DNA of 64,000 nt, taken from contig JAUDYN010000007.1 of the NCBI GenBank assembly GCA_030407005.1, positions 1,178,001 to 1,242,000 of the forward strand, in the 5' to 3' direction. Made by a program: the position numbers and the translations under genes. The notes under the pieces are model-generated. The model was not told where the DNA came from. It did no database searches and saw nothing but the letters and a program-made list of their open reading frames with translations. Within the stretch, counting starts at the first letter, position 1. The number at the start of each line of letters is the position of its first letter. Shown one piece after another: positions 34,742 through 48,133 of the stretch. This DNA comes from Desarmillaria ectypa. Its lineage: Eukaryota; Basidiomycota; Agaricomycetes; Agaricales; Physalacriaceae.

Positions 34742-36289
34742 TCAGGTATACGACCGAACTTTGGAAAACCAGAAGGACCTCTCGTGCTTCATAACAACAG
34801 GAGAAGTGTCTCCTGTCTCTATGTTCACCGAGTTAAAAGTGATTATATCCAACTTGTTCCATCTCCCAAGAGGACGAGACCGGAGGGAGAGGTTCATGCT
34901 GAAGACATAACGTATCGCGTCAGAATTAGCTAGAATGATGTCAGATAGGTCGGAAAAGTCGGTGTCAGGAGGAATGGGTAGATGTCCACTTCCATCGACA
35001 AGATTTGTTATGCAGATTGTCGTATCTGTGAGTGTCCAGCGCCCAAATAGACATCCCTGAGGAGGTCAGTATATGAACGCTTAGACGCATTGAGAACAAG
35101 CATACCTTCATACGAATACTGGGTTTCAGAAGAGGTATGACATGTTGTGGAGGCTGTTCTTCATTTGTACGGAGCGAAATGGCTAATCCATTAGGGTAGA
35201 AACGGCTGGACAGTCGTAAGCCTCATGGGAGGGAAGGATAGAGGATAAGATACACACAGGTATCGATGGTAGGTTATCAAATGGTTGATCTAGGGCACAG
35301 TGAATTAAAGTCATGTTGGAATGAATAAAAACGTACATTCACCCAAGAGTTCTCGCTCAGACCTGAACGACTATGAAAAGTGAGCCAAAGGAGAGGCGAG
35401 GACAAGGGCAGGCGGCTTACATATAATGACAGACGGCAATGTAGACGCCATCCATTCGTACCCTCGGATGTTCTATGTATACCCTGCGATAGTCGTACAG
35501 ACACCTTGCCACCACGGTATGCAGTGCTTCTTGGTCGGACACCTGGGGCGGCCTGTATGTTGCGGTGACCAGTTTCCTGAGAAGTGCAGTCTGTCCAGGC
35601 ATTCGGTGTGATATGGTAGATACTCACCTCCACATCGTCGAGTCAAGACTGAACACCCGAGCCTTCCGGTTGACTGTAGCGAATCGCTCAAGGGATGTAG
35701 GGTCAAGTCTAGTCAGGATCTTGATGAGGACCTCATCTGGCAGCTTCCGCAAATGGACGTCGTCTCCCTCTACTTCAGGCTCGAAGTGCAGCTTATCTGG
35801 AAAACCAGCTACTATATTTGCCAAAGAGGTAGCTGGTACGATACTGGTCTGCTTGGTCTTGTGCACAAGGACTTCTGCAATGGCATACGGAGTATCATGA
35901 AATTGCGTAGAGAGAGATGTGGCGATAATCTCTTCGCGATGGTACGCCCTGTCGACATTGGGGTCCTTCCGGAATGCCTGTCGATAGAGCCTGAGAGCTT
36001 CATCAAGGTCACCGGATTGCTCGTGGGCGATAGCACTCCGGTACACAGCTAGAGCTGACCCTTGTGCTTCCGACAGAGGTACATGAGAAAGGGCAGATAC
36101 GCGGTGCTGAGGCTTCGTGGGAGAGGATGGAGTAGGCAGAGGTAAATGATGAACAGGCTTGTGCTCACTGTTATCGACGGCGCCCCTGACGTTGGGCTCA
36201 GCGATGGCTTTCCTGCGCCCGACCTCTGCCTTCCATTCTGCTCTGAACCTCTTCAGCTCCTCCGAATCCTCCACTTGTGGCCGTTGCAT
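34742..36289 (-). CDS. FBXO9: F-box protein, FBXO9 / Pof7 / Hrt3 type
   Basis: Predicted substrate receptor of an SCF ubiquitin ligase. Exons 36289-35628, 35576-35421, 35370-35337, 35289-35258, 35205-35106 and 35056-34742 give 432 residues. A TPR/MIT-like helix pair lies at about 75-110 (AVYRSAIAHEQSGDLDEALR). The F-box is at about 185-220 (LPDEVLIKILTRLDPTSLER). The conserved C-terminal FBXO9 domain has EHPRVRMDGVYIAVCHYI, RFYPNGLAISL, HVIPLLKPSIRMKG and the ending SRPLGRWNKLD...ERSFWFSKVRSYT. Exons of 32 and 34 nt lie in this domain. The start was taken at MQRPQ, the only upstream ATG in frame. It shares a 127-bp divergent promoter with the DNAJB12-like gene. Confidence 0.92.
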
Positions 36290-36416
36290 AGGAAGGTGCC
36301 TTACAAAGCCACTTACGGTCAGCTAATATTAGACCCTAACCTTAGCCGACTTAGCCACTTTACATCATCTTTCTTCTTCCTTCTTCCACGTCGGTCCAAC
36401 TACCGCTAATTTCGGT

Positions 36417-37928
36417 ATGGAGAGCAACAAGGACGAGGCCATCCGGTGTCTCGCCATTGCACAGAAGCACCGTGATGCAGGCAATTACCCGTCTGCCCGG
36501 AAATTCTGCCAGAAGTCGATAGCTCTGTTTGAGACGCCTCAAGCACTCAAGTTGCTGGCGTCCATTAATGCGGCAGAGAATGGCTCTGGCTCGCCGCCCT
36601 CTTCCTCGTCTTCATCTACGGAAACACATCCCTCCTCTTCTGGGACTAAGCATCGGCATACGAGCAATGCGTCGTCATCATCAAATTCTATGGGAAATGG
36701 CACCGCCGGAGGTATTGGAGGCGAAAAGAGAGAATATACTACGGAACAAATATCGGTCGTGAAGAGGGTAAGGATGTGTAAGGTGACGGAATACTATGAG
36801 ATTTTGTCCGTCCACAAGACTTGCGAAGAAGCAGATGTGAAGAAAGCATATCGAAAGGTGCGCACACAGCTTTAGGCCCCTTTGAATCTCACACCACGCT
36901 TTACAGTTGGCACTTGCTTTACATCCAGACAAGAACGGTGCCCCTGGCGCTGACGAAGCTTTTAAAAGTGAATCATTTCCTATCAACGTTCCCACATATT
37001 GACGTTCTTGCAGTGGTTTCTAAAGCTTTCCAAGTCCTATCGGGTATGCTCTCTTCTGTACCCCTACTCTACGCACTTTTAACTGTCCTCAGATCCTCAA
37101 AAGCGTGCTATCTATGATCAGAGTGGCGCTGACCCAGAGGACCGAACCGGGGGCATGTCATCACGACCACCAGGATTCTCATCTCGCCCGTTCGCAAGCC
37201 CTGGTCAAGGATTCGACGGTGAGCTTAGCCCTGAGGACCTCTTCAATATGTTCTTTGGTGGCGGAAGTGGTTTTGGTAGCGGCTTCGGTGGTGGACCAGG
37301 TGCGCTCCCATGTGTTTACTCCGTTAGCCCTGGGGTCTAATTAAGTTCAGTATTCTCGGCGTCATTTGGACCTGGTGGTTTCCGTACGACACGAATGGGC
37401 GGGCCAACACTTCGCCGGCAGCAACAAGAAGTAGCGGAACCGCGGTCATTACTTGTCCAACTTCTGCCTCTATTCATATTATTCGGGTTTTCGATACTAT
37501 CGGCACTACCCAGTCTCTTCAGCTCGCCACCTGTCCCAGATCCTCGTTACTCGTTTGTAGGGGGCTCTCGCTATTCAATGGAGAGGGTAACAGGAGACCT
37601 CGGCGTCAAATACTATGTCAATTCCGGAGAGTGGACAAGTCACCCTGTAGTTGGTCCGGAGGTCGCGAGACAAAAATCATCAGCTTCCAGCTCAGGCACG
37701 GAACAGGGACCGGCGGTAGCCAAATTTGAGAGGAGTGTGGACACAGCTTACACCGAGCGTGTTTATTCGGAGTGCAGACGAGGTTTGGACCAAAAGGAGC
37801 GAGCAAAAGAGGCAGAAATTGGACTATTTGGATTTGGGACTGACTGGGACAAGGTGAAGAAGATCGAAAGCGAGGTGATAGAAAGCTGCGTAGAGTTTGA
37901 GCGGCTGAACACGCGACGGCGACGTTGA
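36417..37928 (+). CDS. DNAJB12: ER membrane J-domain protein, DNAJB12/DNAJB14 (Hlj1-like)
   Basis: Hsp40 co-chaperone anchored in the ER membrane with its J domain in the cytosol, active in ER-associated degradation. Exons 36417-36857, 36907-36967, 37014-37043, 37093-37299 and 37351-37928 give 438 residues. The N-terminal 100 residues hold a helical MIT/TPR-like unit (DEAIRCLAIAQKHRDAGNY) and a Ser-rich linker. The J domain (about 125-190) has EYYEILSVHKTCEEADVKK, the catalytic HPDK and DPQKRAIYDQSG. A Gly/Phe-rich region follows, then one membrane span (LLVQLLPLFILFGFSIL) and a C-terminal DUF1977 domain ending in basic RRRR. Confidence 0.94.
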
Positions 37929-38093
37929 TAACTTATTATTCGTTTGTTTGTTGGATTTGTAGGAATATGGTCACATTTAGCTTATCGGACCACCCGCTAA
38001 TTGAACATTGAGTTGGAAAACGCATAATTTCGATTAATTCCCGGATTTGTTCTGGACAAAGGTCTAGACGCATGGTCCCATCTCTCCTCTCTC

Positions 38094-38387
38094 CTACTGA
38101 CGGTTCGCCAATTTGGCCTTCTCCAGTTGAAGGTAGAAGTTCTCTTGGCTCTCCACTGGATACCAATCAGTAACATGAAGATCGAACTAAAAGCAAAGAC
38201 AGTGTCGGCGTACCCGCTTTCAAGTGGTAGCCATACCTATGTGACGTTGGGTCAACACGCGGCGGAAGCTAGCACAAAAAGAGACATACCAGAAAGTGTA
38301 AGCACCAGCAGTTGCAAGGCTCAGGGAGCAGGTAAGGTCAACGATAAATCTTTTTCTGAGCATTCCGGTAATGGGAGCGATAGCCAT
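38094..38387 (-). CDS. COX9: Cytochrome c oxidase subunit VIIa (Cox9-like)
   Basis: Small inner-membrane subunit of respiratory complex IV. Three exons, 38387-38290, 38236-38214 (23 nt) and 38155-38094, make a 60-residue protein; yeast Cox9 has 59. It starts MAIAPITGMLRKRFIVDL, which matches the family start (xIAPITGxLxxR), has one membrane segment (LSLATAGAYTFWYGYHLK) and ends in a charged helix with ENFYLQLEKAK. No usual presequence is needed in this family. The gene is too fragmented for open-frame searches. It is divergent from CDC55 (252 bp between starts). Confidence 0.88.
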
Positions 38388-38639
38388 GGCTGCTACTGGT
38401 GATGATGGTAGAATAAGAAGGAGAAATACGGGCGCTGTCAGATGAAAGGCGCAGCGAAACAAGAGCAAATAATGAGACCACATGCAGAACCGAGCCTTAT
38501 GTAGTACACACACCACATCCAAGCAATCCAGCCGGTCTTCTTCAGCTGCGACACACTTTTCTTCTCAAGCATCACCATCTCCCATCGATACTCCTCTCCC
38601 TATTCTAGCTTTGTCCTTCTGCTCATCGTCCAACTCGAC

Positions 38640-40460
38640 ATGGAAGACCCTCTTAGCTCTGGAGGCTGGCGTTTCGCTCAGTGTTTTGGTGACAAGGGCG
38701 ATATCGAGGATATTACAGAAGGTGCGTCGTGCCGCTGCTGTAGCCCGCCATCTTACCGTGGTCGGGCGTTGTCATCGTCTGCGCACTGATCGCCGCCACC
38801 CGCTGTAGCTGACATCATCTCAACCGTGGAGTTTGACTCTACGGGAAACTATCTCGCTACAGGTGACAAGGGTGGCCGAGTAGTTCTTTTCGAGCGTAAT
38901 GAATCGGTGCGTGGATTTTTCAGTCTTCGCGGTCCAGTTGCTCACGAGATCTGTTGCTTTGCTTTCTCACCGGTTGTGTCTTTATCATCTCTTGTGCCGA
39001 TCCTGCCTCGCGAACAGAAAAAGGGCTGCGAATACAAGTTCTACACGGAGTTCCAGTCACATGAGCCAGAATTCGACTACTTGAAGTCCCTGGAAATTGA
39101 GGAGAAGATCAACAAGATCAAGTGGTGCAGACGACAGAACTCAGCGCATTTCCTTCTATCAACAAATGGTACGTCTCAGTGTAGTTATTCCGCTTTGCAT
39201 CCCTGATTAATTTTCATAGATAAAACCATCAAGCTGTGGAAGGTTTTTGAGAAGTCATTACGGGTGGTCTCAGAATCAAATCACCATAATGGCCAGCAAT
39301 CCCTACCAACGCCTACAGCGCGCAATCACCTTAGACTGCCTCGGATGGCCCTCCAGGACAACATCATCGCCGCCGTACCCCGCAAAGTTTACTCAAACGC
39401 TCACGCGTACCACATACACTCGATCTCTGTGAATTCAGACCAGGAAACGTACATTTCTGCTGATGATCTACGGATTAACCTTTGGAACCTGAACATTAGT
39501 GACCAAAGTTTCAGTACGTGACATGGTTGCTACCCAAGGACGTACTCCTAATTATACTATAGACATCGTGGACATCAAGCCGGTCAACATGGAAGAACTA
39601 ACTGAAGTCATCACAGCCACGGAATTCCATCCAATACATTGCAACCTCTTCATGTACTCAAGTTCAAAAAGCAACATCAAGCTTGCAGACATGCGAGACT
39701 CTGCCTTGTGTGATCGGCATGCCAAATGTGAGTGCCTTGACCTCCTTTATTGTTCAGTTTGATTGCTAATGCATCTTGCCATCAGGCTTTGAGGAAGAGG
39801 AAGACCCTACGACACGATCGTTCTTTTCGGAAATCATATCCTCCATCTCGGATGTCAAATTCAGCCACGACGGGAGGTATATCCTGTCAAGAGACTACCT
39901 ATCTCTGAAGATCTGGGATGTTAACATGGAGTCGCGGCCTGTGAAGACGATCCCGATTCACGACCACCTACGGGGCAAACTCTGTGATCTGTACGAGAAT
40001 GATTGCATATTCGACAAGTTCGAATGTGTATGGGGTGGTGATGACAAGTACGTATCACATCGTGCTCTGATGAGTTGTGATGTCAATGTAGGTTTTACAG
40101 ACACGTGCTGACTGGCTCATACCACAACTATTTCCGGATATACGATACAGACACATTAAATGACGTTGTTCTTCAAGCAGACAAGTCGGCGTTCAAGGCG
40201 AGGAAGATTGGGGGAGCCATGCCTGGGGCAAAGCTCGGGGTGAAGAATGGAGCTCGCCCGGGGGGTTTCAAGGACCAGATGTCGCTCGAGGCGTTAGACT
40301 TCAATAAGAAGATCCTGCATGCGAGCTGGCACCCAAGGGAAAACACTATTGCTGTGAGTCTTGGTTCGATGATTGATTACCGTGTGGCAAGTTGCTGACT
40401 GCGCGAAATCTCAAACAGATTGCGGCTACAAACAATCTCTTCTTGTATAGTGCCGCATGA
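38640..40460 (+). CDS. CDC55: Protein phosphatase 2A regulatory B subunit (B55)
   Basis: WD40 regulatory subunit that gives PP2A its substrate choice, acting in mitosis and morphogenesis. Exons 38640-38721, 38809-38906, 39018-39168, 39220-39513, 39563-39727, 39786-40047, 40101-40353 and 40419-40460 give 448 residues. Near-invariant B55 segments are [74 protein letters not shown] and [14 protein letters not shown]. It ends [11 protein letters not shown]. The last coding exon is only 42 nt. All introns are short GT...AG. Confidence 0.96.
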
Positions 40461-43400
40461 GATCAAACTGATGTCATCTGTTTTAATGTTCACCCCAACC
40501 TTGACCTGCTCCCACCCTGCATTAGACGGACCGGACAACATTATACATACCGGACAATAACAACACGGAACTTTTTTGCGAACCCCCACCTTTTTCAGCA
40601 TAATCCGTTGCGGTTTCAGTTCATTTTACCTACAGTATATTGAACCGTTAATCCATCATTCACTCACTCGCGCGTTTCACATTTTCTGACTCACTACCCT
40701 ACATACCTTTGTCCATCTTACTATTCCTCGCACCCTTTTTGCATCCGTTTGTTTTCGTCGCGCTGTGTCTGTTGTTCTGTTTGTCCGTCTTGCTCCTTGC
40801 CTCACCGCCCTTCCATGATCATGACCGTTTTCCAGTGAATAGCGGGCTAGTAGACGAAGAAGTTTAATGATAGCATCAATAAAAAGCTCTGAATTGTATA
40901 TTAGCATACACTTCAGAAGGATATTATCTTCGGTCCGGGCTGTGAGGTTCGCGGGAGACTAGAAAGTCCAGACGTCTATCAACTTTGAGGCACGTTAGTC
41001 TACTAAATAATATTGACCGTCATTACAAGACCGTAGAGTTACACGTGTCTTTCAAAGCCTCTATCAGGACTACCCACACTGATTTAGCCACGTTCGAGGG
41101 CGAACAATTGTAGATACGACTCACATCTCAATCGGGTGTGTTAACCACGTAGCCTCGGACTCAATTGCCACCGCCGATCTCCTTCCGGAATATTTGTTTA
41201 GGCCCTTCGTAGATGACTTTACGCGTGATATTTACCGGTCTTCCTAATAGGGAAATGCCGAAGTATTTTGACTGATCTGTTGAATGAGAAATCCCGGCAC
41301 CTTCCCAATATAGAAGGAGCTAGATTTTTCTATTTTGACTCGCGCAAATTAAACCAGCTGTGCTGACAGCCTATCAAGAACTCGGAGGCCGTTTGTACTA
41401 AGGCGGCAATTATACATGTGAAACGAAAAGCCCAAAAGCCAATGGTCTCATTTTACCTCCCATTTATCTCCCCTCGAATGCAATTTTGGACACGTCTACT
41501 CAAAGGTGATGTTCGGGAATATTGTTAACGCCATCTCGAACATATCGAGATCCTTCAGACAATTTATAAAGGAGAGAAAGGACGAAATAAAGGCGAATAT
41601 TGATAGACATACTGTGTGGCCATGATAGCTTTCAATTCGATAGCTTCAGGTTGTGCATACACATCTGCAAAATGCCGCCATCGAATACGCGATATGTTGC
41701 CTGCACGGGAGTTGATGAGCCGCCAAAGGGACAGTAGAACGGCCTACCTAGGCGGTGTATTCATTCGCCATATCAACATGTTTGTACGCGACGCTCGTCC
41801 GCATCTTTTCCGCTACAGTCCAGCTGGATTCACGGCAGCCCCAACCAATGAGGCTGCCTTGAAGAGTAGCTTGGCCTCTAAGTCGCGTGATCTCGCAAAT
41901 TACCAGAAGATGCGCACTATCGTGGTAATAGGTAGGCATATGATAGACACCCGTATATTAGGTGATGGAAATAGAGAACCTACTTGCAGAGAAAACACTA
42001 GGCCGCAGTCTGTCTGAAAAACAGCAGCACAGGCCGTTCTTGATTCTATTAGCATGTCGGCCAACTATGACATTGCAGCCGCTTGCGCTTTAAGAGAATT
42101 CCGTGGAATAAGATGCAGCAAATAAAGAGGAGAGGCTCATGAGAGCTGGATAATCTACTAGATCCGTCACAACATCTCCAGTATCAGGTTTGGTCCGCTG
42201 TACCCGAAGAACCGGTACCGCTGTGTCCGAAGGCATTGTAACACAGATTGCGCAGACATTCCGGCCAGCATAACATCTTGATTTTTCAATAGCAGCCAGG
42301 GACCGAGAGTTAAGTCATAGTTTCGCTGATTAATGAGAATTTGGCAATGATAGACCATTGCGAGCAGATAGTATAGTGCAGGCCAAGAAATAACCGGCGC
42401 CATGGTCACTAGACGACTCAGCTGAGATGAAGATAAGCAATCTCAAGGCATGGAATGACGCTGCGCTTGGTATTTTCATGATGGTAGATGAAGTGCTAGG
42501 CATTACTGGAGAGCGAAGAAGTAAGGACCTTCACAATGCATAATTGTACACCTCCTAGAGTTCGAAATAGTTTCTCAGATTTGCAGTTCGTGATTTAGTG
42601 ATCACGTGACTCATGGAACGCCGGGGCCCGGAACTTTCAAGTAGCTTTCTAGGATTTAGTATCATTGTCAAACTTAAAGAGGACTCAGGTCTAGGCACGG
42701 AAATGGCTGTGTATTTTTTAAGATTCTCTCAAGACAGTTATGGGGACAGATAGACCTATAGTCATCGATTGATACAAGACCTAGAATTTGCCTAGAATCA
42801 AATAACCCTAGTCCTAATTTACTGCTATATATCAGCTCTATCATCCAAGCCGGGACGGACCAAAGATTCGGATACTGTAATAACAAATGCAAAATTTCAG
42901 CTTCAGACAATTCCACTGCCTATTAAAAATTGGAATATCCAAAGAGTCCAAAAAGTCGCGAATTCGTGCACTCATGTCGCCGCAGTCTCAGCAGAAGTTC
43001 AGATTCAAACTAGAGAGCAACATTTTCGAAAGGGACCATCAGGTACATGTGCAAATCACAAAGGGGGTTCTAATATTTTCTTGTAAACACAATGATATAT
43101 GGGAGAAGGGTATCACCAAATATACCATCGCGTCGCAGGTTTCAAAAAAAAGAGAGAAAGAAGTATTGTCTTTAAAGCTTTCAGGAGGACAGCAGCCGCT
43201 GATATATTGTCAAGCCGATCCCCGAGAAGCAGTGCTTACCCGAACGACGTTCAATGGTGGCAAAGGCTCGAGAATAAATTTGAGGTTGATCGAAAGCAGA
43301 AATAGACGTTCGGTTGTACTTACAAGATCGTAAGTTCGCACGGACGTGGAGATGCGGTGAATATCAGGTTCGTCACCGAGGGCCCAGACGACTCGATGAA

Positions 43401-44111
43401 GAGAAGCATCCAAGTGTTCCGGTCATTGAAATAACGACCACGCAGAAAAATGGCCCTCGCAGAGGTGAAAGATGAGATCAGTTTGTACTATATGTGCAAG
43501 TAGTGACACCAAGACCGGGGTTAAACGTTGAATGCCTGGATGGATATGATCGTCCAAAGTCCTGGGTCTGAGGGCACCCCCGGCAGAAGTTTTGATCACT
43601 TTCGAGATGCCTAGCCTAAGGAACAATGAGACCAAGAGAATTTCGCAGGGACAACAAGGAAGCAGATTTTACTTAAGAACTCCGCGACATTTTCTGATTT
43701 CGTGGCGCGGGCCAGAATCATCACGATATCATCTTTACGGAAAACATCTGAGTTCTGTTATTCAGGCAACATAGGCTTTGGGAAGCCTGAAGCAAATAGT
43801 ACATAATGCAGTCATATGAACGTGCACGCTGCCATTTTTCGCGTATAAGAGTATACAGTTCCAGAAAGCCAACTACCTTCAAGTGATGAGGTGACGACGG
43901 ACGTTCAGTACTAATCAGAGTATTCAGTAAGGACGACCAGCTGAGCTCTTCGAGTGGTGGCCCGGCATATTCCTAATCGGAGTCTGAACTTAAATCAGCT
44001 ACAGGACGAAAAGCTTTCTCGCTTAAATTTTGCCATCAACTATATCCGGCTCTGCTTTTGTTGACGATTCCACCGTTCACATCGTTGGAGAGACAAGGGC
44101 GTCCGTCAAGA
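40461..44111. other. Gene-poor A/T-rich stretch
   Basis: 3.65 kb without a gene I can support. Open frames of 60-150 codons occur on both strands (for example 41622-42017 plus and 42887-43333 plus), but none shows a family motif, a convincing splice chain or biased composition. No LTR, inverted terminal repeat or tRNA was recognised. It may be relic transposon or old coding DNA. Confidence 0.4.
41622..42017 (+). CDS. Possible small hypothetical protein (weak)
   Basis: A continuous frame of 131 residues from the ATG at 41622. A ttataaa string lies about 60 bp upstream. The product is Arg-rich with no motif I recognise (ARELMSRQRDSRTAYLGG in the first half). There is no intron, unlike neighbouring genes, and the opposite strand is also open. 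It may be chance. Confidence 0.15.
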   Translation: MIAFNSIASGCAYTSAKCRHRIRDMLPARELMSRQRDSRTAYLGGVFIRHINMFVRDARPHLFRYSPAGFTAAPTNEAALKSSLASKSRDLANYQKMRTIVVIGRHMIDTRILGDGNREPTCRENTRPQSV

Positions 44112-44805
<694 letters not shown>

Positions 44806-45098
44806 GGCTGCAACCGAGAGTTAGGCAGAGGTGTTGTCAGATCTTATCATACCGTCTTCTTGTTCTCTCGTACCAATGAACTCAGCTTGATCGCTTTAAT
44901 AGCCGTTTGATGTCCCCATTTTTTTATGCCTGCCTTGCCTGTTATCAGGCCCTCGGCCAGACGAAGACTTCAACATATTTTTATCCCTTTGAGTCGACAA
45001 TACAAATGCCGTCAAGCTAGGCAATTTTCAAGGGGTTGTGTCACAAATCTGTCGTATATAATGTCCTCTCGTCCTCGTTTCTCTAATATCCCCAAGAT

Positions 45099-46490
45099 AT
45101 GGCCACCAGGACGAGTAAGCAAGACCAATATGCGCTGAAAGTGCGACAATATGTCGCCCCGAAACTCCCTTTGACCTCGACACAGCCGTACCGACTTCCC
45201 ACAGATGTAGCGGAAATGAACGTCGGTTACATTCTCCTCTATAACTGCAGGTTTCCTCTTACAACATATCCTTCTCTTAGAGGCTCGGGTTGCAACATCG
45301 ACTCTGGTGTCTTATGATCGGTGGTCTATACCCAACGTTTATTGGGGATACTCTGCAAAGTATCATGAGAGAGAATGTTCACCCAACTATCGCAGACATT
45401 GGATGCGGATCCGCTATATGGTCAGCTTGATTCTTGTCAATGATACCTCAGTACTTTGTGACAAGTAGATGCACTTTCCAGGGCAATGGAAATGGCGAGA
45501 CTGTTTCCAGAAGGTGAAGTAGTCGGTCTCGACCTGCATGAACAGACATATGCGTGCGTTGTGTCCAATCTCTGTAGAAATTTTATTTCCTCACGCGCAG
45601 TGAGATTAGCGATGCCCCTAAAAATTTTCGGTATGTATCGCACAGGATGCTATTTAACGACACGGAAATGACGAGACTCTTTGCCCAGATTCATGAAATG
45701 CGACTTGGCTGAAGGATTACCAGAAAACCTACACGCTACTTTCGACGTAATCCATTGCCGTTGTGTGGCCCAGCATGCATGTTATCTGCCGTCCTCTGTT
45801 CGCCAGAAATACTGATAAAGTTGTGGCGTACCAGGTGTCCAATCCTGTGGACCTTATATCCGTCATCGCCGGTGCACTGAAGCCAGGTATGCCTGCGGCA
45901 GTTTTCGGCCAAGTTCTTGGGCATCTTTGACGTTTACGTATTATCTAGGAGGTCTCCTACTTCTTGCCGACGGCGACTGGGTTGCCTTCGACGAAGACAG
46001 ACGTCCCCTCGTTCCGTTTATTTACAATCCCGTGATTAAAGAGCAAGAGCGCCACAGATGTGCACAGCCCGGGAGTTCGTTTTATGCAGGGTGGCTGCAC
46101 CTCATGGGTAACATCACACGAAGCCCAGTCTATCGACCAATAGACCAGATGTTACTGCAGCACGGTAGCTTTGTTGACGTATCTGTGCAGAACTATTTCA
46201 GCCCCATTAACTGGAGTGGTCGAGACTTGGAAAATGGGACAGAAATGGGCGCCATCATGAACCTCAATATGAAGGTACGAAGAGATCCCTGTTCAACTGA
46301 GAACCGGCTCATCGCATGCTAGGCATTTTTCTGCAACTCAGCAGAAGCTGCTATCAGAAGCGGTGTAGCTTCCAGTGTGCTTCCCATCTGGGAGAAGGAG
46401 TACCTCAAGGAATTTGGCAGCCGACGATATAATATTTGGCACTACGCCACGGCGCGTAAAATGGGTATATCCAGTGTATTAGAGGAATAG
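45099..46490 (+). CDS. Class I SAM-dependent methyltransferase
   Basis: Predicted small-molecule or protein methyltransferase; the substrate is unknown. Exons 45099-45221, 45281-45420, 45482-45553, 45601-45630, 45689-45776, 45835-45886, 45949-46274 and 46323-46490 give 332 residues. Motif I is TIADIGCGSAIW (about 77-88), followed by EVVGLDLHEQ. FDVIHCRCVAQH fits motif IV, and LKPGGLLLLADGDW is the usual post-motif strand. This family is common and often multicopy in Agaricomycetes, sometimes near secondary-metabolite genes, but no cluster partner is seen here. The intron at 45777-45834 begins with GC rather than GT; its removal restores the motif run. Confidence 0.85.
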
Positions 46491-46599
46491 AAATGCATAT
46501 GACAGAGGACGGTCTATCCACTTGAATATAGTACATCTATATGTGTCCTCATCTAAGTAACAATAGTCATTTATTGCGGAAATTCTATTACGAGGTAGA

Positions 46600-48133
46600 T
46601 CATGTATGGCAGCATGCTTCAGCAGCCACCGATGCCCACAGCCCATCATGTCCAGACGCATGCCCGACCTGTCGAAGAGCAGGGAACAATTTACGAAGAT
46701 ACAGCGGCAGCAGATTCGTGTCGGGTGCATGAGGATAGGAGAATGATACTCCTTGCAAAGTCCCGTGGCCGGGAACTTGCAAGCCGGAAACAATCTCCTC
46801 CGTAATACCAGAGGTATCTAATGGGAGGGCGACAAATTCTAATTTTGGGAGTGATGCAGAGATGACGGGAAGGACATCCAGGGTGAGCCTAACAGTGGAA
46901 CCGGAATTGATATGAGGCGAGTTCTCGTCGCAATCCACGACGCTCTCAGGCCACATCTCCAAATGCTTGAGGTTTGGCCACCATGCCACCATCTGAATGA
47001 CCTCCTCGATACCTATATCTATAGGTACTGTCGTGTCAAAGTGGAGGTATCGAAGATCCCGTAAGCGGGCAAGGGAGCGTAGTGCAGCGAAGTCGATGGC
47101 GTTTATGAGGTCTATGTCTAAGGGTATATCATGATCTAGTTCTAAATGGTGCGTGATGGACATGTGTTCCAGGGAGGTAGAAAACCTCTCCTGCATGACA
47201 TTAAATAAGGGGAGCCAGAATGGAACGGTCTGGTCACGAGTTTCGATATCGAGGCTCAGCGTGTGTACTGCGGTCGATTGCATATTTTGGAGAATGAGGA
47301 TGGCGATGTCGGGGGTAGAACGCAGACGCAAATTTTGCAGGGTGGGGAAGCGCAAAGGTCCGGAGGCAGAGAGCCAGATATCCTCGATCTGGAACGCCTC
47401 CAGATGTTGAGCATGGAGCTCAAGGTAATTAAGATGAGGTAGCATAGAGATAGAAGTTATGACATCCGCTGTGACCGATCTTCCTGTGCGTAACAAGAGG
47501 GTGTGAAGGGTCGGCATGGACTGAATTATACTATCAAGCTGGACCGGTACCAAACCCCGAAACGTGAGGCTTTGTAGGTGGCAAGCAATGAGGGTAATCT
47601 CGCGAAGATACTCAAGCCCTTCCGAGCCTGAATCTTTGGCTGAGAAGCCTACATCCAATTGAAGCTCTCGGAGTCGAGGTGAAAGACACAAAGAAGGATG
47701 CGAGCCATTTTTAGACAGCCTGAACTTCGCGGTGGTTAGATTAGGGAATATATAGCTGTTCCCGCCGCAAAGGGAGGCATAAATCGTTGGGTTTCGGGGA
47801 ATTTTGGTGCTGCGGGCGGTATGAGTTATGTGTCTAACGCGCCGGGCGTAGGAGTGGAAAACTTGGAGTTCATCTGAAGGTATGACCTGCAAGAAATTAA
47901 TGAGTTTCGTGAAATGTATAGAAAGCACTACCAACCTGCTCTCCTCTTTTCATAGATGGTAAAAGGGACCATAATGGCTCTACCGACGAAAGCTGTCTGT
48001 ACAGCGCATCCAGGGCAGGCTCCTTCCACGCTTGACACGTTCTGGCTGCTTGAGATAGGACACTGACCTCCAGAACAGAGCACCAATGAAATATTTCTTG
48101 AAGAATTTCGTCAATGAGCAGGACTTGGTGCAT
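46600..48133 (-). CDS. F-box / leucine-rich-repeat-like protein
   Basis: Two exons (48133-47936, 47886-46600) encode 494 residues. The N-terminal 45 residues are an F-box (IDEILQEIFHWCSVLEVSVL...CQAWKEPALDALY). The rest has irregular leucine-rich strands such as LRELQLDVGF, LQSLTFRGLVPVQLD, LHTLLLRTGRS and LRDLRYLHFD. Such genes are greatly expanded in Agaricomycetes, and the substrate of the presumed SCF ligase cannot be inferred. It converges on the methyltransferase gene (109 bp between stops). Confidence 0.88.

Noticed and set aside
42887..43333. 148-codon plus-strand open frame in the gene-poor stretch
   Set aside because: No motif, no introns, mixed composition and an A/T-rich setting; the open frame alone is not enough.
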